Made by a program: the position numbers and the translations under genes. From Ceriagrion tenellum (Eukaryota > Arthropoda > Insecta > Odonata > Coenagrionidae): a DNA stretch of 64,000 nt. Positions 45,981-57,339 of this stretch are shown here, in pieces. Below the pieces are notes generated by a model. The model was not told the DNA's origin, searched no databases, and saw only the letters and a program-made list of their open reading frames with translations. Where the stretch lies: contig OY720640.1 in NCBI GenBank assembly GCA_963169105.1, forward strand, positions 118,034,085 to 118,098,084, in the 5' to 3' direction. Each line of letters starts with the position of its first letter. Position 1 is the stretch's first letter.

Positions 45981-46617
45981 GCAGTAGAACCTCGTTTAAC
46001 GGAACTCCACAAATCGGAACACCGCGTTCATCGATGTCATGAACAGGAATACTTCGTAATGAACGACACTAAATATTTTAAATTCTCAATAAAAATAGTG
46101 TGGTTTATAACGGCTGATTTTGGTATCACTAAGCAGTATGTGTGTATGCTTTTTTTAGATTGTCCCCCAATATGTTGACTAATCGAATTATTCAACGCCC
46201 GCTCTACTCCTCAATCATTATTATTAATCATTAATCAAGAGATGGAGAGAGATTAGGCTGTCTACTAACGGTACAAAGAAGTGCAGGAAAATATTAATCG
46301 ATTGTTTCAATATATATATACTTTTTGTTGTGCACAGTTATGTATTTACACGATGTATTTAAGTAACGTAGGAACGAAATAATTGCGTATTTTCACGAAT
46401 TATTCATTTGATGGCAACCCCGACACAAGGATCCTTGTGGAGTGCCTAATTTCACGAAATTTATGTATTGTTTAATTGTATATTCAAGTGTTTTTTGTGA
46501 AGTAATAAATATTACTATTATAATTAACCTTTCAATATCAACCATAGGTTTTCCGAAAAAAATTGGGTTACATGAAACGATTCCGCCTCTTTCATTTCGG
46601 TCAAGTAGGTAAGGCTA

Positions 46618-46935
46618 TACTGTAGAGTGAAACCTGTATTAAGACACACCCACGGTTTCGCTGATAAATGGTTGTTGAGAAGGGAGGTCGTTCGACAGGG
46701 GTTCAGTTTCTGCGAGTTCATATCATGCAAATGAACGGGCAGCTGATTTGAAAAAAAAATGGGAAAAAAACTCTTAAAGCGACGATTTGCTTAAACCTAT
46801 ACAGATGGCGTTTATTTCTCCTTAATTTAGTTGCTCCTGGGAATTTTAACGCATATTAATTTGATGATGACAATTGTCTTCGAGAGGGGTTTGATAAGAA
46901 TGGTCGTTAAGAGGGGTTTCACTGTGCTGATATTT
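46618..46935. mobile_element. Pogo/Tc1-like MITE (tentative)
   Basis: The left end reads TACTGTAGAGTGAAACCTGT and the right end in reverse complement TATCAGCACAGTGAAACCCC. The shared AGTGAAACC and CTTAA words at the same distance look like degenerate inverted ends of the CAGTGAAACC type known from pogo/Tigger-like elements. At 45984 CAGTAGAACCTCGTTTAACG looks like the end of a second, related element without a visible partner. Confidence 0.45.
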
Positions 46936-47371
46936 TGCTAAGAGGCTACCGTTTGAAAAACTTGTCTTCGAAACTGAAAAATGTGACTTGTGTGCTCGCG
47001 AAGAGATGACATCGACGCACGATTTTCCTCCGTGACTTCGGATGCTGCTTGGAGGATTTCATTTTCCAATGATCGTCGATGTTATTCCTGCCTTGTATGT
47101 TTTAAAGAGAAGGCACAAATAAAAAAATACGTGCAAATTGTGTTTTTTATGATTACATCCCGAAGATTACACCCTTTTTGCGTGCGTTGGAAGGAGCTCT
47201 TTAAGGTAAATGGAGCTCCATGTGTAATAACGAGCGGAAGGATACCTATCCGATCGTCCGACTGAGCTGTTCGTCCGCCTTGGACATCTAGTTGTGAAGG
47301 ACTATTTGATGCCTATTCTTAAATATGTACGACTCTAGCTCTATCTTACCTCTACTTGAGATATCGGGGGG

Positions 47372-47450
47372 AACGGGTTGGTGTTGTGGTTAGAGTTCTC
47401 GCCTAACACTTACCTCAACGGAATCTCCAAAATGGTTGTGTCTGGTGTGA
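47372..47450 (+). repeat. SINE head, partial
   Basis: GAACGGGTTGGTGTTGTGGTTAGAGTTCTCGCC resembles the tRNA-like head at 63735 (GATCGGGTTAGTGTGGTGGCTGGAGTACTGGC). No clear B box follows, so it is a degenerate or truncated copy. Confidence 0.4.
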
Positions 47451-47764
47451 CGTTACTGTCGTCCTCACAGGCAAGCCCGAATAGAAGTGTATTAGAACAT
47501 AGATGATTAATAATCCTAATTATGCTGTTCATTATATGCTGTTTTCTTATTTAGTTCGGTGATGATTCTTTTGTGATACCATTCTTTTAATAATTAATCT
47601 AAATACGGTTTATTCAAATCTCATTCTAGATCTCTCTTCTCTCATGGGCTATAATTTATGCAACGCGTACCTGTGGAATGAAAAACGCTTCCCTTCATAA
47701 TTCGCTGTTTCTCGATGAGATATCGCAAGATGTAACGGCACAAATGCTGGTTTACCCTGGCATC

Positions 47765-48070
47765 ACTCTTTAAATTGAAGCAATTTACTGATTTTGAGTC
47801 AACCGGGACTATCCACGGATTAATCTTTAAGAAGTCACCCGCAATGCGAAATTGCGCGGAATTCCACAGGGAAAAAATGATCCGCTTTGAAAGATATTAG
47901 GTTTTCCTGGGGTATCTGCTGGATAAATGTTTCTCGAGTGTTTTGCCGAGTAAGTAGGTCCACAAGTCCCGACATATCGTTTCTTCAGGGGTTCTGAATG
48001 CCGTATTCTCAATCTTGGCCGGCATATACACTCATTCCCTTGGGTCAGGTGCCATCTGATTGGCTATAGC
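47765..48070 (-). repeat. Penelope-like element, inverted left arm
   Basis: This is the reverse complement of 49015-49510 (minus the SINE-like insert). Paired words include GATTTTGAGTCAACCGG, AGGGGTTCTGAATG and GGGTCAGGTGCCATCTGATT. About 300 bp at roughly 80% identity. Together the arms enclose the GIY-YIG coding stretch. Confidence 0.7.
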
Positions 48071-48099
48071 GTGTGGGTGATTTCCCTCCTAAAGCTAGA

Positions 48100-48600
48100 A
48101 TTGAATATAAAACAATTTTATTGTCCTGGGACAAAGTCCTTTCGAACATCAACTTAACTAACATGCCTTCATGAGGAATAAAATACAAAACAAAAATATT
48201 ATAATCTGTGACTCTTTGGAAATTTAGTCCTTCAAAAAAAGAAAACAAACAAACTACTTTCAAGTCAGCAAAGAAAAACATCAAAGTAGCGAAGTAAATG
48301 AAAAACAGTCTCAGTATCAATAATTTAAACAATACGTTAGAACAAAAATTTACAGTTTGTAATGCCTATCATTGAAAAAAATGAAAAAGCAAACGAACGG
48401 ATATTTTATAAGACAGAAAAACAGCAAATTATTATAGTAAATAAGTAACAATATTATCTCATATAATTTAGGTTTCCTCGCATAGTGGAGAGAGAAGGTT
48501 AAGGATACAAAAAATCAGCCATACTCCTTTTAAATTGTGAGACGTTCCTAGAAAGTTTGATACTATCAGGCAACGAGTATCATAATTTGCAAGGTGAGAT
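48100..48600. repeat. Dispersed repeat shared with 53.7-54.5 kb
   Basis: TTATTGTCCTGGGACAAAGTCCTTTCGAA near 48117 and ACTCCTTTTAAATTGTGAGA with TTCCTAGAAA near 48525 have weak counterparts at 53724 (TTATTGTTCTGGGAGCAGAG) and 54380 (CCCCTTTTGAACTGTAAGAC). This is possibly a LINE 3' UTR on the minus strand; class unknown. Confidence 0.4.
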
Positions 48601-48636
48601 GTGGGCAGTATTTTCTTAATTGAGTAAGCTACGCTA

Positions 48637-48965
48637 GTGAATGCAAAGGATCCGATTGGCTTGAAGACACCAGGGATCTATCAAATTCCCTGTGAGTGCG
48701 GGAAGGTGTATATTGGCGAGACTGGCTGCACAATAGAGACAAGGTTGAAAGAACATCGGAAACATTTCCGATTGGCTCAACTGCAGAAATCAGCTGTAGC
48801 GGAGCACAGCATTTGGAAGGACCATGCCATACAGTGAGAAGGGACCAGCATTCTCAGCCGCACGCAAGGTTATTTGGATCGCCTTGTCAGAGAAGCCATC
48901 GAGATCCGTTTGCAACCTAAAAACTACAAAAGAGACGCTGGTTTCCAATGAAGTAACACCTGGAG
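48637..48965 (+). pseudogene. Penelope-like element GIY-YIG endonuclease
   Basis: The first open piece reads KTPGIYQIPCECGKVYIGET, then GCTIETRLKEHRKHFRLAQL and KSAVAEHSIWKDHA. This holds the two GIY-YIG strands (GIY and VYIG) and the following helix with the conserved Arg. After a frameshift near 48835 the match goes on with LVREAIEIRLQPKNYKRDAG and STOP at about 48951. Only the endonuclease survives; the reverse transcriptase would lie upstream but 48071-48630 shows none. Same family as the copy at 270-760. Confidence 0.85.
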
Positions 48966-49014
48966 ACATATCATCAACACCCTTAAATACGGAAGGGAAG
49001 GCGGAATAACACGC

Positions 49015-49510
49015 ACACGCCATAGCAAATCAGATGGCACCTGACCCAAGCCAATAAGTAAATATACCGGCCAAAATTGATTCAGAACCCCTGGCCTGGC
49101 GGTGGTTTTGGTGGGTTTCCCACCGTCCTAGGGCGAATGCCGGTATTTTCCCGTACCAGTGTAAAATATTCCAGTGAATACCCTGAAGAGGCGACAGCCT
49201 AAAGCGGGGACCACACCGTTGTTTTTGTTTCTTGTTATTCTATATTGTTTGGTGTGGAAATAAACATATTTTGACTTGACTTGATTCAGAACCCCTGGAG
49301 ATGGAGAGCAAATCGTTCTTCAAAACTCCGGGACTTATTGACCTGCTTACCAGGTGGAACACCCGAGGAACATTTATCCAGTAGATACGCCGAGTAAACC
49401 TTTCAAAGCGGATGAATTTTCCTCTGAGGAATTTCGCACAATTGTGCATTACGGGTGACTCCTTAAAGTTTAACCCGTGGCTATTTCCGGTTGACTCAAA
49501 ATCAGTGAAA
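49015..49510 (+). repeat. Penelope-like element, right arm
   Basis: It directly follows the endonuclease remnant and is the inverted partner of 47765-48070. It is split at 49094 by the insertion at 49095-49280. Its end includes CCAGGTGGAACACCCGAGGA and GATACGCCGAGTAA, also recognisable near 33000. Confidence 0.7.
49095..49280 (+). mobile_element. Small retroposon with 18-bp target duplication
   Basis: A 186-bp insert lies between two identical copies of TTGATTCAGAACCCCTGG (49077-49094 and 49281-49298). It begins with a G-rich CCTGGCGGTGGTTTTGGTGG, has an AATAAA-like word before its end and stops in a short TTGACTTGAC repeat. A long target duplication and a short tandem tail are marks of LINE-driven target-primed insertion. 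It is a SINE or a truncated LINE 3' end, and the youngest event in this nest. Confidence 0.75.
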
Positions 49511-49519
49511 AGAACGAAC

Positions 49520-50340
49520 ACCTCCTTGTGTTCCAATTACGGCCTTTCCTCTTGAGCTGTGGCGCTAAGCACACGACAAGCGACTCATTGTTGCATTGCA
49601 CGTCCGGCAGTCGAGAACATCTGGTCTCGTAAAGATCACAAAATTCCACAGAGTAAGAGGTCACCTCGTACATGTTGTCTTAGTATATTTCTGTATTGAT
49701 AAAAAATTAAACTCTCATGATTTTTCTTTAAACAGGTAGCCTCAGCGCTTCAAAGTACTACTTTCATAAGACAAATTAACTAGGCTGGAACAAGATGAAA
49801 TTGCTCAAAATGTTATTAATAATAATAAATAATTTTCAACTATTCATCTTGGCTATATTGAACATGAGTTTTCTTCCAAATGAAGTAATTCAGTGATATG
49901 AAGAAAGGCTTTTATATTGACGTCGTGTCTCAGAGGAACTTTCAAGTTTTCTCGTTAACGACAAAAAATTGTAATAACAATAAAAGCAGGGATGAAATAA
50001 AATAACAGAACTAAAAATTGCTTTTGCTCTGTTCATAGAAATGTAATTAAAAAAAGTTTATTAGACACATTTACTGGAAATAAACTTGACAACACTGTAA
50101 AGAAACCCATGTTGCACTGCGGTAGACAACCTTGTTCGTTTGCGTTACCTCGTTGAGTTTCATTGCTTTTGATATTATATTTCAGGCATTTACCTTCAGT
50201 TTTACAATACGGCATTTTGTATTGTAGTTGCTTATTATTCTTTCTCTATTACTTTAGAGTGCGGCTATTTTTATATCTCAGCTCTCTTGGGCAGTGTAAT
50301 TTGGCTTTTTGAATCGCTAATTCCATTCGAGAGCTAAAGT
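49520..50340. other. No recognisable feature
   Basis: AT-rich sequence with short ORFs only, up to the start of the possible coding segment at 50342. Confidence 0.4.
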
Positions 50341-50341
50341 A

Positions 50342-50943
50342 ATGTCTTCATCAGTTCGTTTTAAGGGTAAATTTGTGTCTACATGTAAGGCTAATAGCTT
50401 GGAAAATCTAAGGAAACGGAATGCTGCTGTAAGTGATTTTCAAATCGACCATTCCTGTTCACCTATTGAAGGATGCCGAATCGTTGACGTGCATTTCTTG
50501 TCCAAGCAGATGATTTGTACGGAGTATGATTCAGTGCTTTGGCCAAAGGAGTTCCTGGAGCCTTTTCAAATAATGGGCACAGTGCTCACTCAGATGCACT
50601 GAATTTAAAGAAAATGTGTGAGAAATTATGCGTCAGTGAAGCTATGTTTTCACAATACAGTTTCACTCTGCAGTCACTTGTGAAGAGGCAGGAGCAGACC
50701 AAGAGGAAAAGAGGGTTAGTCCCAATATTGAAACCTTTAAGGGATATGGGTGCGTCATCATACATGACAAACAGGTTGGCAGAGAAGGGAATTGGCCTTC
50801 ATTCATTAGTTAATACATGGGAATGTGAAGGTGATGAAGGCCTGCGTAATTTGTTTAATGCCTTGAAAATAACAAAAAACAAAGCAATAATTGCTAACAT
50901 TTCTAAAATTGGTAAAATTGTTGCAGAAATAAATTTCTGTTGA
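50342..50943 (+). pseudogene. Decayed ORF, possibly from a MULE-type transposon protein
   Basis: From an ATG at 50342 the frame reads MSSSVRFKGKFVSTCKANSL, then GCRIVDVHFLSKQMICTEYD and SVLW, stopping at 50600. The GCRIVD-x-x-F-x-x-Q-x-x-C pattern resembles the start of a zinc-binding domain that I associate with Mutator-like transposon proteins of insects; the expected later Cys residues are Tyr and Trp here. A second open stretch in another frame (about 50590-50943) contains LVPILKPLRDMGASSYMTNR and GDEGLRNLFNALKITKNKAI, which I do not recognise. Whether both belong to one former gene is uncertain. An exon of a host gene is the alternative. Confidence 0.4.
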
Positions 50944-53900
50944 AACGTATGTTCTGTATTTCTTTCAAAGTATGTTAGTATACATATTGGGTTTCTAGAC
51001 TTGCTTCAAGCCATAACATTGCTGTCAGGCAAGATGTAATGTCTCCCTGTGATAGTCTTTGGCAATGGTACTGACATCAACACGTCTGTTGAGGGTATTC
51101 AGCACTCTTCAGAATGTTTTGGACAAATGTATGACATATCCTCGTTATCAGATAGATAGTGAAGTTCACTAGGATGTCTCTTTCTTCAAGTGTTAGAGCA
51201 ACACAGCTTTTTTACTTCTATCTATCTATCATCTACTTTTTTTGTTACCCTGCACTTGGAGTTGGAGAAATGTGCAACATGCAGAGGTCATGCTGCTTAG
51301 TGGTAGGTGTGTGTAGTAGGCTGATTTAAATGTTGCCTATTGGGCCCAAAATGGTGTCAATTTTTTAGATTGCATAGTAATATTGCATGTCTACATTTTT
51401 TCCACGGCGATATTGAAAAATACGGTAAATTCCACGTTTTACCGTAAAAATAACTCAGAGGCTATATTCACCTCTAAAGGCTATATGAAGGTTGGAATAA
51501 TCTTTTTCCCTTCTGCCCTGCTGCTCTTAAAGATTCAAATGCAAAACTCTTAGGCCCCCTGCCTATTCCGACCAACCAGTAACGAGGCCATCGAAAACGG
51601 GTGCTTGCATATGCCCCGTTCACGCCACGATGGTCGGCTGAATTTGTGATTTGAATCTTGTATCTTTGAATTTTGAATCTTGAATCTTTGAATTGTGAAT
51701 GCTCGTATCATGGTGATTCAGAGTTCCTAACGCTGTCACTTATCAGTGGTGGCGCGGGTGTCGTGAGCCGAAACCAGAAATTATGAATAACGATAATGAA
51801 GAAAAGACAGTCATTTAAGAGAAGTACGTACATGCCCAAGCATAGAAATGAGTCATTTGCTTGAAAGCTTCAAAACGCTACAGGAATATGGCATGGTTCG
51901 ACTGGCTAATATTCCTTATTTCGTTCAGTTTCTCTTTCATTGTTCATCGTGATGCCTTGATGACAGAGGTGAGTTTTACACTAAGTGTACGATAACAGTG
52001 TGAATGCGTGCTGGGTTGCTACGATGGTCTTCTGATCGATGCAAAATTTGGAGACTTTACTGCCTGGCGGCGGCAGAGTCCTCTGGAATGAACTCTCAAA
52101 ACTACTCTCTCCCAGTTGTATTCCTATACTTCGTAATTAATATATTGAAATCCAGAGGACTCTGGGCGGCAGAATCAGGCAGAGTGAGTCTAGAAAGAGT
52201 GTGGCGAGTGTGGCCGATCTCACGAAAGCCGCTATGTTTCCGTTAAAGTGGCGCGTCATGCAAACAAAATAATGAAAAATAAGGTTTATTTTTTTGAAGA
52301 AAACTTTTATAAACAGAAAATCCATGCGCAAAAATTAATTTTTTGGATTCAGAACTAATGAGCTCCAATGAAAATTGCTGGAAGAAATAAAATTTAAAAA
52401 AAATCCATGATTATCCATAGAAAAAATTTTATTCTGGCAATGATGATTACAATTGCGTACGTCTTATAGACAAATATAATTAGAAACCATAGTGTATGAG
52501 TAGCATATAGCTAAGGTACAGGTTTGTGTGGTATATCGCTTACTACGTAGAATTTTGCACACTACTCTAGGAGTCTCCTAGACGTAGAGTGCAATATACC
52601 AGATTCTCTGGACACTACACCTATTAAACCTAATTTCAGTCCTAGAGCTATTGAAGTCCAATGGAACCCTAAAAATTCCTCTGAACTTTCGGAAATCACA
52701 AAAGCTTGATAGGTTAAGTAAAAAGGTCCATGTTGTGTGCAAAGTTTTACTGAAACAATGCAGTATACATGCCGATGTGCCATTGTTATAAAAATAAGAA
52801 TGTTACGCTCTATATGCATATGGTATGAAGAAGCCGTTCTAGTGAAAATTTGAGAATTTTCCCTTTAAAAACATTATTTTTAAGTAAATACGAAGTGCAG
52901 TACAAAACAGATCTTTTGACTCAAATTGACTAAGTTTTTGCCATCGAATCATCAAAAATTCAATCTTAAATGTGTAAGTAATTTTAAAAAGCAAACTATA
53001 AACCGATTCCAATGCTACATCTTGGGCATTAATAAATCAAATGAATATTTAAATCCCATCTACTAGTTGAACAACTGTGAAAATGTAACTTGTAAACTAT
53101 AAAAATGTATAGTGTATATATAAATATCGTTTAAAACGTATGTATTTACTTTCTGAGCGCATGCCGTCAAAAGATCGATTTAGCTTCTCTGGTTATACAT
53201 GTGTTTCTCGCAATCACTGTGGAAGCAACTGTTTAGAGGTGATTATTTCAACAAATTTAATCATTTCTGTGTAGTTTGGTTAGAAAAACCATGCTAAAAT
53301 ATTTAGACACAAATATATAGTTTTACTAGCTGTGTCCGGCATACGTTGTATAGTGTTGTTATGATGCGCTAAACTCAATAACCCGCGATTTCCTCTCCAC
53401 CACCTCGTTTTTTTGCGGCGAGAGATTCATTCAGCATGCGACATCTGTCGCGTGGGAACAGGCATACAACGCGTAAGAATTAAGTACCACGGAAAGCCGC
53501 ACGCTTGGTTAGAAAACTGAGTGAGCTAGATGGAGAGGGAAAACTGTGGTATGACCACGGAATAACATACATATAGGTTATCCGTACTCTTTACTTTCTT
53601 TCCTATGGATAGCACGACGGAAATGGACGAATTAGCGGATTTAAAGCAGGAATATCCGCGTCAAAACTCCTCGATCGGGTCCTAGTGACGCCAGCTAGAA
53701 TAGAATAGAAATAGAAAGAACGTTATTGTTCTGGGAGCAGAGTTCCTGGAAACATAAATTCATAATACATGCCACCACGGCGCAACTAATACCAAACGTA
53801 AATACAAAAAAATTACACAAAATTTTGGTAACGAAATCAGCTAGACGACAAAGGCAATTTTAAAAACTATCACGCACAACACCGAAACGTAATTATTAAC

Positions 53901-53950
53901 CAGCCAGGACAGTGAAGGATAGAAAAATCAGAAATTAAAATGATCATTAT
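50944..53950. other. Intergenic, few landmarks
   Basis: I see a TTGAATCTTGAATC run at about 51655-51700, a 14-bp perfect inverted repeat at 52074-52164 and otherwise AT-rich sequence with short ORFs. No gene is supported. Confidence 0.4.
52074..52164. repeat. Inverted repeat, 14-bp perfect arms
   Basis: CAGAGTCCTCTGGA at 52074-52087 is complementary to TCCAGAGGACTCTG at 52151-52164. Outside, GGCGGCGG and GGGCGGC... CAGGCAG words extend the pairing with gaps. The spacer is 63 bp. Confidence 0.6.
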
Positions 53951-53959
53951 TACAACAAA

Positions 53960-54070
53960 TTACAAGAATTGTCGACCCCGGTGGTGGCGGGGTAAAATCC
54001 TCGCATGCTAGCCAGATGGTCGCGGGTTCGAGTCCCACCTGCGTAGAATATTATCCGTCCAGGATATGGG
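53960..54070 (+). repeat. tRNA-derived SINE (family S2), copy 1
   Basis: A tRNA-like head, GGTGGTGGCGGGGTAAAATC then GCATGCTAGCCAGATGG and the B box GGTTCGAGTCCCACC, is followed by the body GTAGAATATTATCCGTCCAG, GATATGGGTGT. The same head-body junction recurs at 59960. The head lacks the paired acceptor stem of a working tRNA. Confidence 0.75.
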
Positions 54071-55264
54071 TGTTTATATATGTAAAAAAGAGCGAATTGT
54101 AAGAAATATGTAATCAAAAGCAGCTATGCTCGTTTAAGTTCAAATAAATAAATATATATGATTCAATTTGCTTAAACGAGAACGTGATGTTGAAGACAGT
54201 GAAGGGAACAAATTATCAGCCAGGACCATGCCGAAACAATTAATCAAAATATAACTTATAACCAAAATCCCTAGTATAAATAACAAACACAAGTAAAAAT
54301 AACAAATATAATTCGATTATTTCGAGTAAAAAGTGTGGTTTTCAATGCACTGAGGGAAACAAGAAAATCAGTTGTGCCCCTTTTGAACTGTAAGACATTC
54401 CTAGATAATATGACGTGATTTGGCAAGGAGTCTATCATTTACAAGAGGAGATATAGAGTGATTTTTCACATTTTGTTGTGAGGTATTTGCCATGGAAATA
54501 GAAACAGCTTTTCTTGTTCTGGGAACAACCCTTGGAACATAATTTCAAAATATCAAATACATACAGCTAGAGGATGTTATGATGCGTCCTCGAATGTGCC
54601 AGATTTATTGTATCTACAATCGCGATATTCTACTCCATCAACAATATTCCCGCGAGAATAACTCGATCGGGAAGACTGGGTGAGATTTTTTTACGCGCGG
54701 TTTAAATAGGTCCGAATCTCGAACCCTTCGATTTTGTACCCTGAGCATCCCTATGTCTCGTTCGGAATGCCATCGTACGGCCCAACGTTTGCATACAATT
54801 GTGGAGTGAACGAGGCAACAGCATCACCCCATTGCCTTCCTCACCAGAGCATCGCGACGAACAAGAGAAGAGCGAGTGAATAAAATATGGAACACCATAT
54901 TCCAGTGGCGATTTAAGGCTTTCGAAATGTTTTTTATTCCAAGCAGATGACACGTTTATATGATGATTCATTAAAGTAACATAATCTATTTCACCGTAAT
55001 GGTTGCCATTTTTCACTATCGTAGTTAGTTATTCCCGGTTTATGCTCGCGATACCAGTCCTACCTCTGCGAAGTGACAACGTTAGGAAGTATGGGTAACC
55101 ATGGTATGGACGTGCATCACAGCCTACCGTCGTACGGACCATCGTTAAGTGCGATAACAATGCGAACGGGGCGTTAGTTATGTGATCGGAATTTACTCGA
55201 ACGGTTCAACCACAACCCCTCTGGGATTCGCCTTTAGATTCTGCCTCATCACTAAACTAAATAT

Positions 55265-55885
55265 TTGTAAATGCACCACAGTTCACTTCCTGCGAAAGTC
55301 TTCACACAAAAGCCATACTTGTAAGGTGGAGTAAACATAAAATCTTCAAATAAAGTAAAACAGCCACACCTCGAATACGCCGCGAGCATTTGTGACCCTG
55401 GTCATAAAGAGTTAACCAAAAAAATCAACAAAGTACAAAGAAAAGCAGCACGCTTCGTTAAAAACTGCTACGAACGATCATATAGTGTTACACAACTGTT
55501 CTAGGGATTACGGTGGGAGCCCCTAGAGACTCGGAGGCTGCACGCTAGGCTTAGGCTGCTTGAGATATTCAGAAATGGTGTGTTTCAGAGCGACACTGAG
55601 AATATTATCATGACGCCTCACTACATCTCTAGGTCTGACAGAAGCGATAAAATAAGAGAGATTCATTGCCGAACAGATTGGTATAGACTAAGACTCGTTC
55701 TTTCCGCGCATCTTAAGCGATCACAAGAATAACTGAGCTCCACTAAACACATTCCCATAATACAAATCACCATTTCACCTCCCAAAACCTTATCCCTTAC
55801 GTCTTTACACGGCTGGTGTCCTAAAACCGCCTCCCTCATATCCATGCGGCGGCTCGTAGGGAATTATGTAGATGTAGATTACCTA
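55265..55885 (+). pseudogene. LINE fragment, same family as 10.2 kb and 60.8 kb
   Basis: It starts with CACAGTTCACTTCCTGCGAAAGTC (equal to the 10.4-kb copy), then jumps by an internal deletion to HLEYAASI-like codons. It continues with KVQRKAARFVKNCYERS (about 55430-55480), WEPLETRRLHARLRLLE and HYISRSDRSDKIREIHCRTD. The 3' UTR ends GCGGCTCGTAGGGAATTATGTAGATGTAG. Several stops and a frameshift near 55690 make it dead. Confidence 0.8.
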
Positions 55886-55989
55886 CTTGGATTTCCCAAC
55901 CCAGGAGCTTCTAAGTACAAATGCAGGCGTCATTCGGCTTGAATCTTGAAATGAATTCCGCCACTGCAGTCGGCATAGTTTTAGGCCTT

Positions 55990-56194
55990 AAGGCCGCTTT
56001 ACATGGTACATTTTATTGTACAAAAGAATGTACCATAGACTGTAGAAGAAAATGAATGGAACTAGAGCTGGTTCTTTTTCCCGTTCAGTCATTCAGACAA
56101 CCATACAATTTGCCGCTTTACACGGTACAATTTTCCTCGTGAAAGGGTCCATACATTCGTTTGTTCAATAAAATGTACCGTGTAAAGCGGCCTT
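55990..56194. mobile_element. 205-bp MITE with 34-bp inverted ends
   Basis: The left end AAGGCCGCTTTACATGGTAC, followed by ATTTTATTGTACAA, is matched in reverse complement at the right end (AAGGCCGCTTTACACGGTAC, ATTTTATTGAACAA) with two or three differences. A third internal copy GCCGCTTTACACGGTACA lies at about 56112. Borders TTAA on the left and TTCA on the right suggest a TTAA target with one later change. Confidence 0.85.
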
Positions 56195-56456
56195 CACTTT
56201 TGCGCAAGTTTCCGGTGGTCACGTTTGATTTTCTCCATTTTAACTTAATATCCGCTTGTAGAACTGCATCGTGACTGGAAAGCCGCTTGGTTACTTGGCA
56301 CAAATGCATCCCTATTCTAGCTTCGCCTTCTCCGATGAGCGTTCACGGTCGTTCCACTCCCCATTTTATTTTGACCTCTCCTTGGACACCACGAACCCCA
56401 TCCCACCCTCACCCCAATCCTCACATCTCCCTTTCTTCCAGTCTTGCGCTAACTAA

Positions 56457-57037
56457 AGCCTGAATCACACGATACTTGACCTCGTACAAGTCCGAGGATG
56501 GTAGCGAGTACTGACTTTCTAGTACGAAACCTAGCATTCATGAAACCTTCCTAGGAGCTATCACACGACACTTGAACTTGCTCAAGGTCTATTTTTTTGA
56601 TCTAATACAGTTACGGAAGAAGTTTGACGAGCAAAATGGATGATTTAGAATTATCATACCATAATTATCGATTTAAACCTCAATTGCCTCAGGTGCCCTA
56701 GCCATTGTGTATTGTTGTGAGGTTTGAGTTGTTTATTTGATCGCGGGAAATTGTAATTGTAACGAGGGACTATGGAGGCGCTGACATCAAAAAATGACGA
56801 ATACATTGCAAAGAGCAAAGGTGATTGGTCGGCGGCTACTAGGTCTTACTAGGAGCAAGTATGAAACTAATACCGCACCAATTACGAAAACAAGGATACC
56901 AGCTAGTATGCTAGCGATCATGCAGGATTTCCAGTATGCTTGGTCTGTATCACACGATACTGGACCTTTCACAAGTCTTAGTGTGCTAGCTAGCATCCTG
57001 GGAGTTGTACAAGGTCAAGTATCATGTGATTCAGGCT
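56457..57037. mobile_element. PIF/Harbinger-like MITE with TAA duplication
   Basis: The ends are AGCCTGAATCACACGATACT and, in reverse complement, AGCCTGAATCACATGATACT, with pairing continuing through TTGACC(T/C)(T/C)GTACAA. TAA stands at both borders (56454-56456 and 57038-57040), the target preference of PIF/Harbinger. Subterminal copies of ATCACACGA(C/T)ACT occur at about 56570 and 56949. No transposase is encoded. Confidence 0.85.
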
Positions 57038-57339
57038 TAAGAAAGAGTGCACCTCGCTTCGTTCTCTCAGTCTGTGTTCGGTTGAAGTTCGCAGAGCCAC
57101 GTCGTCGTGTAAGGTGTCCAAGACCTTAGGAGGAGGAACCCACGCCTTCTGGAGGCGGCCGAGGGAGATTTCTTGTAAGTCTCATTGAATTGTACTCCTC
57201 TGAATTATTTGCCACATTGTCAGTACGCGCCAATTTACCATATAGACTAGAGTCCCACGCGACCCTGTTTTTATAAGTGTCGGAAAAAAATCGGTCGCTT
57301 GCCTTATTTGCCAACCGCGAGTTTTTGGTGGCCCTAGTA

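Noticed and set aside
45984..46620. Full pogo-like element starting CAGTAGAACCTCG
   Set aside because: Only one end resembles such a terminus; no matching inverted end or transposase was found, so it is mentioned but not called.
53960..54030. Genuine tRNA gene
   Set aside because: The B box is good, but the acceptor ends do not pair, and the same head-body unit recurs at 59960, so it is a SINE.
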